DNA of 64,000 nucleotides from Treponema sp. Marseille-Q4130 (GCF_014334325.1 NZ_JACSET010000005.1:84448-148447), one strand, 5' to 3'. Counted from the stretch's first letter, positions 43,499 to 51,973 are shown. Program-made: numbers and translations. Notes: generated from the letters alone by a model not told the origin.

Positions 43499-44608
43499 TC
43501 AGATACTTCCGTAAGGAGTCAGCTCTTTGTAATTCAATTCAAGTCCGAGTCCCGCCTTATCGGAAATCGTCATTATACCCTTGTGCGGAATCGGTGCATC
43601 GATGAAAGTACGTTCGATCAATTCGTTGAACATAAACAGATTTTCGAGATACGTGCCGTTCGAATATGGGGCGACGATATGGCAGTGAATGACGTCGAAA
43701 CCGTGCGGCGCATACGGAATATTGTACGCCTGTGCAAACGTAACCATCTTCCGCCCTTCGGTAAACCCGCCGCACCGTGTAATATCGGACTGCAGATAGT
43801 CGATACAGCCGCCGGCGATCAGATCGCGCGCACCGTAGCGCGTGTATTCATGCTCGCCCGACGCACACGGGAGAATTCCTGCCGCCCTAAAGCGCGCGAG
43901 TCCGGGCAAGTCGTCCGCAAATACAGGCTCTTCGAAAAACGTGATATTCGCATCGCGCAGCTTATACGCAAGCCGAAGCGCAACAGCCGATGAAAACGCG
44001 TTGTTTGCGTCGAGCATGATGCCGATATCCGGCCCGATCGCATCGGCGACGGCGAGCACGCGCCTCGCATCTTCATTCGGATTTTTTCCGCCGTCAACGC
44101 CGATCTTTATCTTTATCGTTTTAAATCCCGCTTCGACCATCGTCTTCGCTTCGGCGATAAGTTGGTCGATCGTATAGGAAGTCCAACCGCCCGTCGCATA
44201 GCACGGCACGGTATTGCGAGTTCCGCCGAGCATCCGGTAGATCGGCATATCGACGATCTTGCCTTTGATATCCCACAATGCGATATCGAGCACGCTCAGC
44301 GCACAGAATGCAAGACCCTTTCGCCCGACTCCACGCATATAGGCAACGAGTTCGTCGTACAATCCTTCCGTTTCGAAAGGCGAACGCCCGATGAGCTTCG
44401 GGCCGAGCGACTTCAGTATAAACGTCGCGATCGCCTCGCCTCCGACCTCGTGATAGGTAACGCCGATTCCGTGAATGCCCGCATCGGTCTTCACATCGAC
44501 GACGACATAACCGATCGTTTCGACTTTGCGCGTCGAATCGGCAAAGGTACCCTTTTGTTTCGTTTCGATCAAATAGGTATCGATACCCGTAATTTTAACG
44601 TCTTTCAT
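43499..44608 (-). CDS. Mandelate racemase/muconate lactonizing enzyme family protein (sugar-acid dehydratase)
   Basis: This enolase-superfamily enzyme probably dehydrates an aldonate or uronate. Features in order: a capping domain, the base motif FKTIKIKIGVDGG (KxK) near residue 163, metal ligands IMLDANNAF and FFEEPVFADDL, then ASGEHEYTRYG and LQSDITRCGGFTEG, and APHGFDVIHCH. KxK with a late His is the mandelate-racemase subgroup, home of many acid-sugar dehydratases. At 369 residues it is normal. GAGGAGCG precedes the ATG. The specific substrate (galactonate, gluconate or related) cannot be read from sequence. Confidence 0.9.
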   Translation of the reverse strand: MKDVKITGIDTYLIETKQKGTFADSTRKVETIGYVVVDVKTDAGIHGIGVTYHEVGGEAIATFILKSLGPKLIGRSPFETEGLYDELVAYMRGVGRKGLAFCALSVLDIALWDIKGKIVDMPIYRMLGGTRNTVPCYATGGWTSYTIDQLIAEAKTMVEAGFKTIKIKIGVDGGKNPNEDARRVLAVADAIGPDIGIMLDANNAFSSAVALRLAYKLRDANITFFEEPVFADDLPGLARFRAAGILPCASGEHEYTRYGARDLIAGGCIDYLQSDITRCGGFTEGRKMVTFAQAYNIPYAPHGFDVIHCHIVAPYSNGTYLENLFMFNELIERTFIDAPIPHKGIMTISDKAGLGLELNYKELTPYGSI

Positions 44609-44635
44609 AGAACGCTCCTCAATGATTATTAATTT

Positions 44636-45475
44636 TCATCCTTTTACGGCACCGGCGGTCAGTCCCGCGACGAGCCGTTTTTGCGCAAAGAAAAACAATA
44701 TGCAGACGGGAATAATCGTGATCACGCCGCCGGCAGTGAGCAAGTCCCACTGTACACCGAGCTGTCCGATCAAATTCTTCAGCGCAACCGGAATCGTCCG
44801 CGTCGCAATGCTCGTAAACAGCATGGCGAAGGTGTATTCGTTCCACGCATTCATAAAAATATAGACGCCGGTAGCAACGAGGCAGGGCACAAGGATCGGC
44901 AGAACGATCTTCGTAAACGCTTGTCCGCGCGTACAACCGTCGATCATTGCCGCTTCTTCAAGCGACGTCGGCAAATCGTTTAAAAATCCGTTCAGCAGCC
45001 ATACCGAAAACGGGATGGTAAACGTCGTATACGATAACACCAGAGATGCATGCGTATGGAGCAAACCTATTTTACGCATGATCGAATACAGAGGAATAAG
45101 CAAAAGGACGGTCGGAAACATATTGTTGCACAAAAACATGCTCATCAGCAATTTTCTGCCTGTAAACAGATAGCGCGAAAACGCGTATGCGGCCAATGTC
45201 GATACCGCGAGCGACACGACTGTCGTACACAGCGCAACGATCAAACTGTTTTTCATCGCGACGAAAAAATTTACCGTCGTCGTAAATAATTTTTGATATG
45301 CGACAAAAGTAACCGAATGCGGCCAATAGGTCACTGCGCCGTACAGTTCGCTTTCCGGTTTTACCGATGTGATAAATGTCCAATAAAACGGAAAGAGTAT
45401 AAATACGAGTAAAATAAAAAGCGGCAAAAACAACGACAGCAATCTTTTACCCGGATAACGAGATTCGATGACCAT
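44636..45475 (-). CDS. Carbohydrate ABC transporter permease, MalG type
   Basis: One half of the inner-membrane channel of a carbohydrate-uptake-1 ABC importer. Six membrane segments (first LLSLFLPLFILLVFILFPFYWTF). The EAA loop that contacts the ATPase is EEAAMIDGCTRGQAFTKIVLPIL near residue 190. The protein has 279 residues. It overlaps the MalF-type gene upstream by one base. No ATPase gene lies in this cluster, so a shared MsiK-like ATPase encoded elsewhere probably powers it. Confidence 0.93.
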   Translation of the reverse strand: MVIESRYPGKRLLSLFLPLFILLVFILFPFYWTFITSVKPESELYGAVTYWPHSVTFVAYQKLFTTTVNFFVAMKNSLIVALCTTVVSLAVSTLAAYAFSRYLFTGRKLLMSMFLCNNMFPTVLLLIPLYSIMRKIGLLHTHASLVLSYTTFTIPFSVWLLNGFLNDLPTSLEEAAMIDGCTRGQAFTKIVLPILVPCLVATGVYIFMNAWNEYTFAMLFTSIATRTIPVALKNLIGQLGVQWDLLTAGGVITIIPVCILFFFAQKRLVAGLTAGAVKG

Positions 45476-46365
45476 CAGTTTTCTCCCTTAAATGTAGAAC
45501 GAACATAGGGGACGGCGACCAATGAAAGCAACACTGCAAGCAAAATCGCCATCGTCGATGCATACCCGAGATTGAGCGCGTTTCCTTTATTGTAGATATA
45601 AACGCTGAGCGTCTGCGTCGAATACGCGGGACCTCCCTCGGTCATATTGAAGATCACGTCGACGGAATTCGCCACCCATATAACACGCAAGAGCAGCGTT
45701 ACGCTGAGCGTATTTTTGAGCGACGGAATCGTAACGTGGAGCAGCTGCTGTACCTTTTTCGCTCCGTCCATTTCGGCGGCTTCGTACAATTCACCCGGTA
45801 CTTGCTGTAACCCCGCAAGGATCATCAGCGCAAAAAAGGGAATACCCTGCCAAATGATCGTAACGATCACACACGGGAAAGCGGTCGACGTCTGCGATAA
45901 AAAAGGGATCTTCGTTTCGATTATATGCATTCGCAAAAGTAAATCGTTCAATACGCCGAGGTTGCCGTCAAAAATCCAACGCCACATCAAACCGATAAGA
46001 ACACCGGGTGTGACCCACGGAATCATACTGATAGAGCGGACAAAACCGCGGCCCATAAAATAGCGGTTCAACAAAAGCGCCAAACAAAAGCCGAATAAAA
46101 ATTGAAAGCCGACGCCGAAACCGACCCACGCAATCGTCCTGAGCAGCGCACCCCAAAACAGCGGATCGGCACACATATCGATATAATTTTTTATGCCGAT
46201 AAAGCCGATCTCTTTCGGTCGGCGTAAATCGTAATTTTGAAAACTCATCAAAACGGCATTGAACACCGGAATAAAAACGACGAACAGCACGATGAGCACA
46301 GCCGGCGCAACGAGCGCATAGGGAACATATTTATTTTTCGTTTCTAAATATTTCATCAACGGCAT
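45475..46365 (-). CDS. Carbohydrate ABC transporter permease, MalF/UgpA type
   Basis: The partner channel subunit of the same importer. Six membrane segments (LVAPAVLIVLFVVFIPVFNAV first), a SMIPWVTPGVLIGLMWRWIF segment typical of the family, and the EAA loop YEAAEMDGAKKVQQLLHVTIP near residue 200. The length is 296 residues. The ATG at 46365 has AGG upstream; an ATG three codons later is possible. A perfect 12-bp hairpin separates it from the binding-protein gene. Confidence 0.93.
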   Translation of the reverse strand: MPLMKYLETKNKYVPYALVAPAVLIVLFVVFIPVFNAVLMSFQNYDLRRPKEIGFIGIKNYIDMCADPLFWGALLRTIAWVGFGVGFQFLFGFCLALLLNRYFMGRGFVRSISMIPWVTPGVLIGLMWRWIFDGNLGVLNDLLLRMHIIETKIPFLSQTSTAFPCVIVTIIWQGIPFFALMILAGLQQVPGELYEAAEMDGAKKVQQLLHVTIPSLKNTLSVTLLLRVIWVANSVDVIFNMTEGGPAYSTQTLSVYIYNKGNALNLGYASTMAILLAVLLSLVAVPYVRSTFKGEN

Positions 46366-46372
46366 CCTGACT

Positions 46373-46403
46373 TAGGACGGAAAGCGATTCCCTTTCCGTC
46401 CTA
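46373..46403. other. Intercistronic hairpin after the binding-protein gene
   Basis: TAGGACGGAAAG and CTTTCCGTCCTA form a perfect 12-bp stem with a 7-nt loop between the binding-protein and permease genes. No T-run follows on the minus strand, so it is more likely an RNA-stabilising or attenuating element than a full terminator. It could raise binding-protein output over the permeases. Confidence 0.7.
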
Positions 46404-46426
46404 AAAAATTTGTTAACGGGAAATTA

Positions 46427-47674
46427 CTAGCGATACAAACCCTTTTGGAGTATTTCCATGCATTCCTTTGCCGAGATTTTTCCGGTCAAGGCCTGTGAAA
46501 CCGTGTTGGGCCACAGCGTCGTGACGAATTCCGTCGTCGTATCGCGGATCGGAAGGATGCCTGCGAAACTCTGCCCGTCAAGCGAAGCTTTCATAAAGCG
46601 ATTGCTTTGGAAATACTCGCGCGCGCCGACGGTTTTGCTGACGGGAATATTTCCCGTACCTTCGCACCACATCCGCTCGCCTTCTCCCGCCGCGAGGTAT
46701 GCGACCCATTCGAACGCCGCTTCGGGATTTTTGCACGATTTGAAAATAGCGGTATCGGTATCGCCCATGCTTGTCCAGCGCCCCTTGCCTGAAGGAAACG
46801 GAAACGCGGATACGTCGTCGCCGAATATCTTTACCATATCGGCGGCTGAACCGGTATGATGGATCGTCATGGCCGTCAACCCCGACTTGAAATTTGCCAT
46901 GATTTCGCTGAAACCGTCGCTCGTCGCTGTCGGCGGGACATAACCGTTTTTATACAGATTGATAAAATCCTGCATACCTTTGATCGCTTCGGGCGAATCG
47001 AGCTTGGCAAAATTACCGCCGGCCGCATGGATAAAGCTGCCCCACGGTTCATGTCCGTTTCTGCCGCCGCGCATACCGAAACCGTAGACATCCGTTTTAC
47101 CGTCGCCGTTCGTATCCATCGTACATTTTTTTACCGCGTCCAAAAATTCCTCATACGTTTTCGGAACGGAAATGCCGGCTCTCTTAAAATACGAAGGCCT
47201 ATAGTACACGTAGAGCACTTGGATATTCCACGGCATGACATAGATTTTATTCGAGCCGCCCGCCTGCTTCATCACATTCCAAATATTGGCATCGATATCG
47301 TTTTTCTTTTCCCACTTGTCGACATAGGGCGTCAAATCGAGCAGCAGATTATTGTTCGCAAAAAGCGGCGTCGCAGTCAATTTCCACGTTGCGCAGTCGA
47401 TATCGCCGCCGCCCATAGCCGCATTGAACAGGTTCTCCGAAAACGCACCTCCGTCCCACGCAGCTTCTTCGCCGATGACGGTAATGCCCTTGCCGTTTTC
47501 CGCATTGAATTTTTTGATGATATCCTGCATCAGCTGCGAATATGCGGTCGTATCCGCCCAATAGCGGAAACGCACGGTTTTTCCTCCCGACGAAGCGGGA
47601 TCGTTTGCTCCCATCGCAAACACCAGCGTACCAGCAGCGATAAAGACCCATAGCCGCGACAGCATCTTTTTCAT
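46427..47674 (-). CDS. Family 1 extracellular solute-binding protein (sugar ABC importer)
   Basis: This periplasmic receptor starts with a signal peptide (LWVFIAAGTLVFAMGA) and no lipobox cysteine. Family 1 features: VRFRYWADTTAYSQ, NAAMGGGDIDCATW, PRTYEEFLDAVKK-like KTYEEFLDAVKKC, and FGMRGGRNGHEPWGSF, with many Trp and Tyr typical of sugar contacts. Length is 415. It is the first gene of the long minus-strand island, with promoter and operator at 47915-47965 and the structured repeat C forming most of its leader. GGAGGTAAT precedes the ATG. Confidence 0.93.
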   Translation of the reverse strand: MKKMLSRLWVFIAAGTLVFAMGANDPASSGGKTVRFRYWADTTAYSQLMQDIIKKFNAENGKGITVIGEEAAWDGGAFSENLFNAAMGGGDIDCATWKLTATPLFANNNLLLDLTPYVDKWEKKNDIDANIWNVMKQAGGSNKIYVMPWNIQVLYVYYRPSYFKRAGISVPKTYEEFLDAVKKCTMDTNGDGKTDVYGFGMRGGRNGHEPWGSFIHAAGGNFAKLDSPEAIKGMQDFINLYKNGYVPPTATSDGFSEIMANFKSGLTAMTIHHTGSAADMVKIFGDDVSAFPFPSGKGRWTSMGDTDTAIFKSCKNPEAAFEWVAYLAAGEGERMWCEGTGNIPVSKTVGAREYFQSNRFMKASLDGQSFAGILPIRDTTTEFVTTLWPNTVSQALTGKISAKECMEILQKGLYR

Positions 47675-47690
47675 ATTACCTCCTAAAATT

Positions 47691-47903
47691 CGAAATAAAA
47701 AGCGGCGGCGATATCTCAGACGACGCTTTTTATCCTCCTCTCATAAAAACTTTTGCAGGAAATATCAATTTCCGAAAAAGTTTTCAGCCGTGCGCCCTCG
47801 CGCACACGTTAGATAGTCGAGTTTGCACTGCAAACTCGAAATAAAAAGCGGCGGCGATATCTCAGACGACGCTTTTTATCCTCCTCTCATAAAAACTTTT
47901 GCA
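47691..47903 (+). repeat. Four-hairpin element type C: partial, full and partial units
   Basis: A full unit (47741-47886) has hairpin 1 with outer AAAACTTTT/AAAAGTTTT and inner GGAAAT-ATCA-ATTTCC, hairpin 2 GTGCGC...GCGCAC plus ACGT, hairpin 3 CGAGTTTGC...GCAAACTCG, and hairpin 4 ATAAAAAGCG/CGCTTTTTAT with core GGCGATATCTCAGACG, ending CCTCC. An exact 67-bp direct repeat (47691-47757 and 47837-47903) brackets it, so it is part of a tandem array with truncated ends. It forms most of the leader of the ABC operon on the minus strand. Confidence 0.92.
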
Positions 47904-47914
47904 TGATTGACTGT

Positions 47915-47965
47915 TTGTCTGACAATCCTACAATAATATTCTACACCGTATTTTCAAATTGTCAA
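47915..47965 (-). promoter_or_regulatory. Promoter and GntR operator of the sugar-acid operon
   Basis: On the minus strand TTGACA (47960-47965), 16 bp, TAGAAT (47938-47943). The palindrome TTGTC-T-GACAA (47915-47925) lies just downstream of the predicted start point. Its core TGTCWGACA also occurs at the GntR promoter. Binding there would block transcription. Confidence 0.75.
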
Positions 47966-48020
47966 GGAAAAAATACGTGAAATTTTCGAAAAATCGCGCG
48001 AAAAAACGGGAGTTTTATCA

Positions 48021-48061
48021 TTGACAAACGAAAAAATGTATTATAGTCTGATGTCAGACAA
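48021..48061 (+). promoter_or_regulatory. Promoter and operator of the GntR regulator
   Basis: TTGACA (48021-48026), a short 15-bp spacer, TATAGT (48042-48047). The operator ATGTC-A-GACAA (48051-48061), inside the palindrome GTCTGATGTCAGAC (48046-48059), overlaps the start point. The regulator therefore probably represses itself as well as the divergent operon. Confidence 0.7.
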
Positions 48062-48062
48062 T

Positions 48063-48779
48063 ATGAAACCGATTATGCGAATTTCCGTTACGTCGCAAAT
48101 TGTCGATTCGATAAAAGAATCGATCGAAAACGGACAATTTCCGGTCGGAAAAAAACTTCCGGCCGAATTAGAACTCTGCAAATTGATGCATGTCAGCCGC
48201 TCATCCGTTCGAGAAGCTCTGTACCAGCTTCAAGCGCAGGGATATGTAGAACTGCAAGCGGGAAAAGGCGCCTTCGTCCGCAGCAAAAAACCGAACGACA
48301 CATACGAAGCCATACGGCAATGGTTTATTTCAAGCGCACCGAATCTGGAAGATTTTATAGAAGTCCGCCTTGCCATAGATCCGCTCGCCGCATCGCTTGC
48401 GAGCGTCAAGGGAACGGAAAAAGAGATACGACAGCTCGCCGACATCCATGAACAGTTTGCGAAAGCGAATACCGCAAACGACGTTCCGCGCCTCGTATCG
48501 CTCGACGAACAGTTTCATTCGCAGATATTAAAGATGAGCCACAACGTGTTGCTGAAACAGATAAGCGAACTGCTGCTCAAAGAATTAAAACAGTACCGCA
48601 CGATGTCGATCACGGCAAAAAAGAATTCCGACAACACCGTCGCCGAACACGGTGCCGTTCTGCAGGCGATCGCTTCGAGAAATAAAGAAAAGGCGCAAAA
48701 AGCGATGATCCGCCACCTGCATAAAGTGAGGGAAGACATCGGCGCCGTCATCAATAAAAAACGGGAGAAAGAACCGTGA
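48063..48779 (+). CDS. GntR-family transcriptional regulator, FCD (FadR) subfamily
   Basis: The winged-helix DNA-binding domain (PAELELCKLMHVSRSSVREALYQLQAQGYV, with recognition helix SRSSVREALY) is followed by an all-helical FCD ligand domain with metal-type residues (EVRLAIDPLAASLA, DEQFHSQIL, AEHGAVLQAI, MIRHLHKV). FCD regulators usually bind sugar acids or carboxylates. An upstream frame opens at a TTG that is really the -35 box. I use the ATG at 48063, just beyond the operator. It lies divergent to the operon it should control, and its stop overlaps the VOC gene. Confidence 0.9.
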   Translation: MKPIMRISVTSQIVDSIKESIENGQFPVGKKLPAELELCKLMHVSRSSVREALYQLQAQGYVELQAGKGAFVRSKKPNDTYEAIRQWFISSAPNLEDFIEVRLAIDPLAASLASVKGTEKEIRQLADIHEQFAKANTANDVPRLVSLDEQFHSQILKMSHNVLLKQISELLLKELKQYRTMSITAKKNSDNTVAEHGAVLQAIASRNKEKAQKAMIRHLHKVREDIGAVINKKREKEP

Positions 48780-49180
48780 AAATAAAACGCCTCGATCACA
48801 TCACCATCATCGTAAAAAACCTTGAAAAGACGATGTCGTTTTACGCGGATGTTATGGGATTCCAAAAAGAGCAGACGGTAGACTGCGGCGATCACATCCT
48901 CAGATATTTCCGAGTGCCCGGCGGTCAGCGCATAGAGCTTAACCAATACCTCTACGAAGTCGCAGACCATAAGGGCAAACTCAACGACAAGGGTGCGTAT
49001 CGGCACTGCGCTTTCGAAGTCACCGACATATCGGGATGGGAAAAGCGCATCACGCAGGCGGGATATCCGTTTCATATCCCCGTGCATGACGACGAAAAAA
49101 ACGGCGTCTACAGCGGGCTTTTTTTGGATCCGAACGGCGTCGAAATCGAACTCATCGAATATAAAACGGATATCGCGTAG
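48776..49180 (+). CDS. VOC-family (glyoxalase/dioxygenase fold) protein
   Basis: This small metal-binding protein of 134 residues has the paired beta-alpha-beta-beta-beta modules of the vicinal-oxygen-chelate superfamily. The N-terminal LDHITIIVKNLEKTMSFYADVMGF carries the first metal His; YRHCAFEVTDI and LFLDPNGVEIELIEY carry the others. The reaction is unknown; epimerases, lyases and dioxygenases share the fold. Its GTG start overlaps the stop of the GntR gene, so it is translated with the regulator and may act on the same sugar-acid pathway. Confidence 0.88.
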   Translation: MKIKRLDHITIIVKNLEKTMSFYADVMGFQKEQTVDCGDHILRYFRVPGGQRIELNQYLYEVADHKGKLNDKGAYRHCAFEVTDISGWEKRITQAGYPFHIPVHDDEKNGVYSGLFLDPNGVEIELIEYKTDIA

Positions 49181-49204
49181 GCTGCACGGCCGCATTTTTT
49201 CGAA

Positions 49205-50587
49205 TCATACGCCGTACGTATACGTCCAATAAAATCCGAAAGACCACGCCGAACGGTTTTTGCCGTCGAAAGCGGTACGGTTTTCGTAGTCGAAGTCTGC
49301 TGTAAACGAATGACGAGGGGTAAGCAAAAACGTAAACTGGGGACGAATGTCGAAAATAAAACCGCCGTTGTAATCTTTCGTCTGCGCGTATTGGGCATAG
49401 TCAGAATCGTGCCACCGCTTATCGTAGGATCCCCACGCGAGCGACGACCAGCCGCTCAAAATCATCCTGCGGGAAATACCGAAGCGCGCGAGGATGCCCG
49501 CATAGACGGCGGGCGTATAGTTCCGATCTTCGAACCAGTTTATGCCGCCTTCGGGACGAAGCGTTAAATCGATCTTCGGAAAACCGATCGTGACCGCCGC
49601 TCCCGTCGTCCACGCCATATCGGTTTCGCTTTTGTTCGTGTCGATCGAATCCCATCCGAACCATGCATCGACGGCCAATTTTTTCGTAAATACGAGCGAT
49701 GCACCGGCATACAGATTGCCGTCTTGTTGGAACAGCCCCTCATACGCAAAGGCCGCGTGCAAAAAATCGATCGGGTGCAGTTCGAAACCGAAATTAATAA
49801 TCGGGGCATCGGTGTTTGCGCCGCTCGGAATCGCAGCTCCTATTTGGAAGAGATCTTTATAGCGGTAACGCGCACCGATCGCCGTCTTTGCGTATTTGTT
49901 TGCGACGGGGACGAAACCGACGACATCGTAGGAACCGGGCGCATCGGGGATATACCGATAGCGGTGAGCCGCTCCGTTCCACACGTTCCAATCGTTGCTG
50001 CCGCCCGCGACGCCGTGCCGATCGTCGTACGCCGTACTGAAACCTCCGGCACGTATGTGCGCATCGGCTTTCCACACCCAATTGCCGTAACCCGGAGCGG
50101 GACCGACCGACCAGTTGAGCTTTGTGCCGACACCCGCATCGAAACTTTTAAACGGATGCATTAAAAAATTGATATAATACGAATCCGACCGCGTGTTCAA
50201 ATGTCCGTTCGCGGCGTTGTTATACGTTACGCCTGCGGGCGCTCCTATGCGGTGCACGTTGTTCGTATTCTCTCCGCCGTTATAGTAGTGGTACGAAAGC
50301 GCCGAACGTTCTGTATTTTCGAGCGAAAAATTATCGAGCGTATTGTTACCGTCGTTCCAGCGCGCAAGCGCACCCCAATTGATCATGCCGTCGACGGTGA
50401 ACATACCGACGTCTACACGAGCTTGCAGCGTATCGATAAAGCCGTAATATTTTGCACGCTGCGAGCCGAGCGGTCCTCCGAATCCCGTCCACAGCGTATT
50501 TTCCACTCCGGTGCTCTGCAGCACTTGAGCATGAGAAGCCGCACCGATCACACCGAGAGCGGCAAAAACAATACATAATTTTTTCAT
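49205..50587 (-). CDS. Predicted outer-membrane beta-barrel protein
   Basis: A signal peptide (KKLCIVFAALGVIGAASHA) and about 440 residues rich in Trp, Tyr, Gly and Asn in alternating strands suggest a large porin-like barrel; for example FGWDSIDTNKSETDMAWTTG, then FLLTPRHSFTADFDYENRT, and a final strand WSFGFYWTYTYGV. I cannot name the family. I use the ATG at 50587, where the signal peptide begins; the frame extends ten residues upstream without a good reason to start there. The gene lies downstream of gpmA behind a region of hairpins. Confidence 0.75.
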   Translation of the reverse strand: MKKLCIVFAALGVIGAASHAQVLQSTGVENTLWTGFGGPLGSQRAKYYGFIDTLQARVDVGMFTVDGMINWGALARWNDGNNTLDNFSLENTERSALSYHYYNGGENTNNVHRIGAPAGVTYNNAANGHLNTRSDSYYINFLMHPFKSFDAGVGTKLNWSVGPAPGYGNWVWKADAHIRAGGFSTAYDDRHGVAGGSNDWNVWNGAAHRYRYIPDAPGSYDVVGFVPVANKYAKTAIGARYRYKDLFQIGAAIPSGANTDAPIINFGFELHPIDFLHAAFAYEGLFQQDGNLYAGASLVFTKKLAVDAWFGWDSIDTNKSETDMAWTTGAAVTIGFPKIDLTLRPEGGINWFEDRNYTPAVYAGILARFGISRRMILSGWSSLAWGSYDKRWHDSDYAQYAQTKDYNGGFIFDIRPQFTFLLTPRHSFTADFDYENRTAFDGKNRSAWSFGFYWTYTYGV

Positions 50588-50797
50588 AGCCTGATCGTAA
50601 TCTCCTGAGTCATACAAAGAAAGTTTTAACGAGCGATTGGATATCTCGAAAAACCGGCTTTCAACGATTTTTTCGAAATCTCGACGAGTTGTAACTTACT
50701 CCAGTATCGCAAGTTACGACATCGCATTTTCAAAGTTACCTCTAAAAACTGCGATTTTTAGAGGTTCCCTAAAGTTTTCGGACAGCCACGTTTCCGA
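50588..50797. other. Hairpin-rich region between gpmA and the beta-barrel gene
   Basis: On the minus strand three stems follow one another: CCTCTAAAAA-N6-TTTTTAGAGG, GTAACTT...AAGTTAC and TCGAAAAAA...TTTTTTCGA. None has a clear terminal T-run. They resemble neither the type A-C elements in sequence nor in the conserved cores. They may control expression of the barrel gene. Confidence 0.55.
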
Positions 50798-51544
50798 TTA
50801 TTTCTTTTTGCCCTGATTCGCGACGCCCGCCATTTTTTCGGCGATCGCTTTTTCGTCGCCGAGGTATTTTTTTCCGATCACTTTGAAGTTGTCGTCGAAT
50901 TCGTATACGAGGGGAACGCCGGTCGGAATGTTCACTTCCAAAATCTCTTCTTTCGTCAGATTTTCAAAATATTTTACGAGGGCGCGAAGCGAATTGCCGT
51001 GCGCAACGATGAGCACGCGCTCGCCTTTTTGCATGTGCGGTTTGATTTCGCTTTCAAAATAAGGAACTGCGCGTTCGATCGTCGTCGCAAGGCTTTCGGT
51101 CAAGGGCAGCACCGATTTGTCTTTTACCGTGCGGTAGGCTTCCTGAGAACGGGGGCTGCGTTCGTCATCTTCCGTCAAAGCCGGCGGCGTTATGTCGAAA
51201 GAGCGGCGCCAGATTTTCACCTGATCTTCGCCGTATTTTTCCGCAGTTTCGGCTTTGTTCATTCCCTGCAGTGCGCCGTAGTGCCGCTCGTTCAGCTTCC
51301 ACGTTTTTATGACGGGCAGCCATTCGCGATCCATCGAAGCGAGCGCAAAGTTCAGCGTGTGTATCGCGCGTTTTAAAAACGACGTGTAACAGATGTCGAA
51401 ATCGAAGCCTTCTTTTTTCAATGTGATTCCGGCTTGTTTCGCTTCTTCCTGCCCCTTTTCGGACAATTCCACATCCGTCCAGCCGGTAAAAAGGTTCAAT
51501 TTGTTCCATTCGCTTTCACCGTGCCGAATAAGTACCAATTTCAT
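50798..51544 (-). CDS. gpmA: 2,3-bisphosphoglycerate-dependent phosphoglycerate mutase
   Basis: GpmA interconverts 3- and 2-phosphoglycerate in glycolysis. The phosphohistidine motif [18 protein letters not shown] lies at residue 5, followed by [19 protein letters not shown] near residue 90 and the second histidine in [15 protein letters not shown] near residue 182. The length of 248 is standard. AAGAGGTAAAT precedes the ATG. Together with fba it completes part of lower glycolysis in this window. Confidence 0.97.
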   Translation of the reverse strand: MKLVLIRHGESEWNKLNLFTGWTDVELSEKGQEEAKQAGITLKKEGFDFDICYTSFLKRAIHTLNFALASMDREWLPVIKTWKLNERHYGALQGMNKAETAEKYGEDQVKIWRRSFDITPPALTEDDERSPRSQEAYRTVKDKSVLPLTESLATTIERAVPYFESEIKPHMQKGERVLIVAHGNSLRALVKYFENLTKEEILEVNIPTGVPLVYEFDDNFKVIGKKYLGDEKAIAEKMAGVANQGKKK

Positions 51545-51763
51545 ATTTACCTCTTATAAAAAAAATCAATCATGCACACGCCTGCGCGACGAGCGTAAAA
51601 TTCAAGCGGCGCACGACTTTACGCTATCATAGCGCATTGCGCCGTGTCGGGCAACCGGAGCGTATACGTTTTTTGGAGAATATATTTTCCGAGTCAATTG
51701 CCCTGCCCCATTTTACGGCGCGCCCGCACCGTCGATCGCAATTCAATGCCGACCGCTTGTTTG

Positions 51764-51973
51764 TCAGCGGACGCCGAGCGGCGTATAGCCCGCTTCGCTT
51801 ACGGCATCGGAAAGCGTTTTTTCATCCACATCTTTTGAAAGCGCAACGACCGCGTTTTTGTCTTTTAAACTTACGTCTACTTTCGTCACGCCGTCGATCG
51901 CCGAAAGCGCTTTTTCGACGTGCCGGCGGCAGTGGTCGCACATCATTCCGTCGATTGCAATCGTCTTTGTCAT
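51764..51973 (-). CDS. CopZ-like copper chaperone from internal start within copA
   Basis: An in-frame ATG at 51971-51973 within copA has GGAGG eight bases before it. Translation from it gives a 69-residue protein that starts [15 protein letters not shown] and is a complete HMA domain with the CxxC copper site, like a free CopZ chaperone. Upstream of the ATG the reading frame is low-complexity linker, as expected if two once-separate genes became joined by loss of a stop. Both the fused and the free form could be made. The internal start itself is inference. Confidence 0.65.
   Translation of the reverse strand: MTKTIAIDGMMCDHCRRHVEKALSAIDGVTKVDVSLKDKNAVVALSKDVDEKTLSDAVSEAGYTPLGVR

Noticed and set aside
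48021-48062. TTG start for the GntR regulator
   Set aside because: The TTG belongs to the TTGACA -35 box, and the -10 box and operator lie before the ATG at 48063.
51570-51620. Remnant of the expanded hairpin 2 seen at 20566-20616
   Set aside because: GACGAGCG...GCGGCGCAC resembles the insert, but only over short stretches and without the flanking hairpins.
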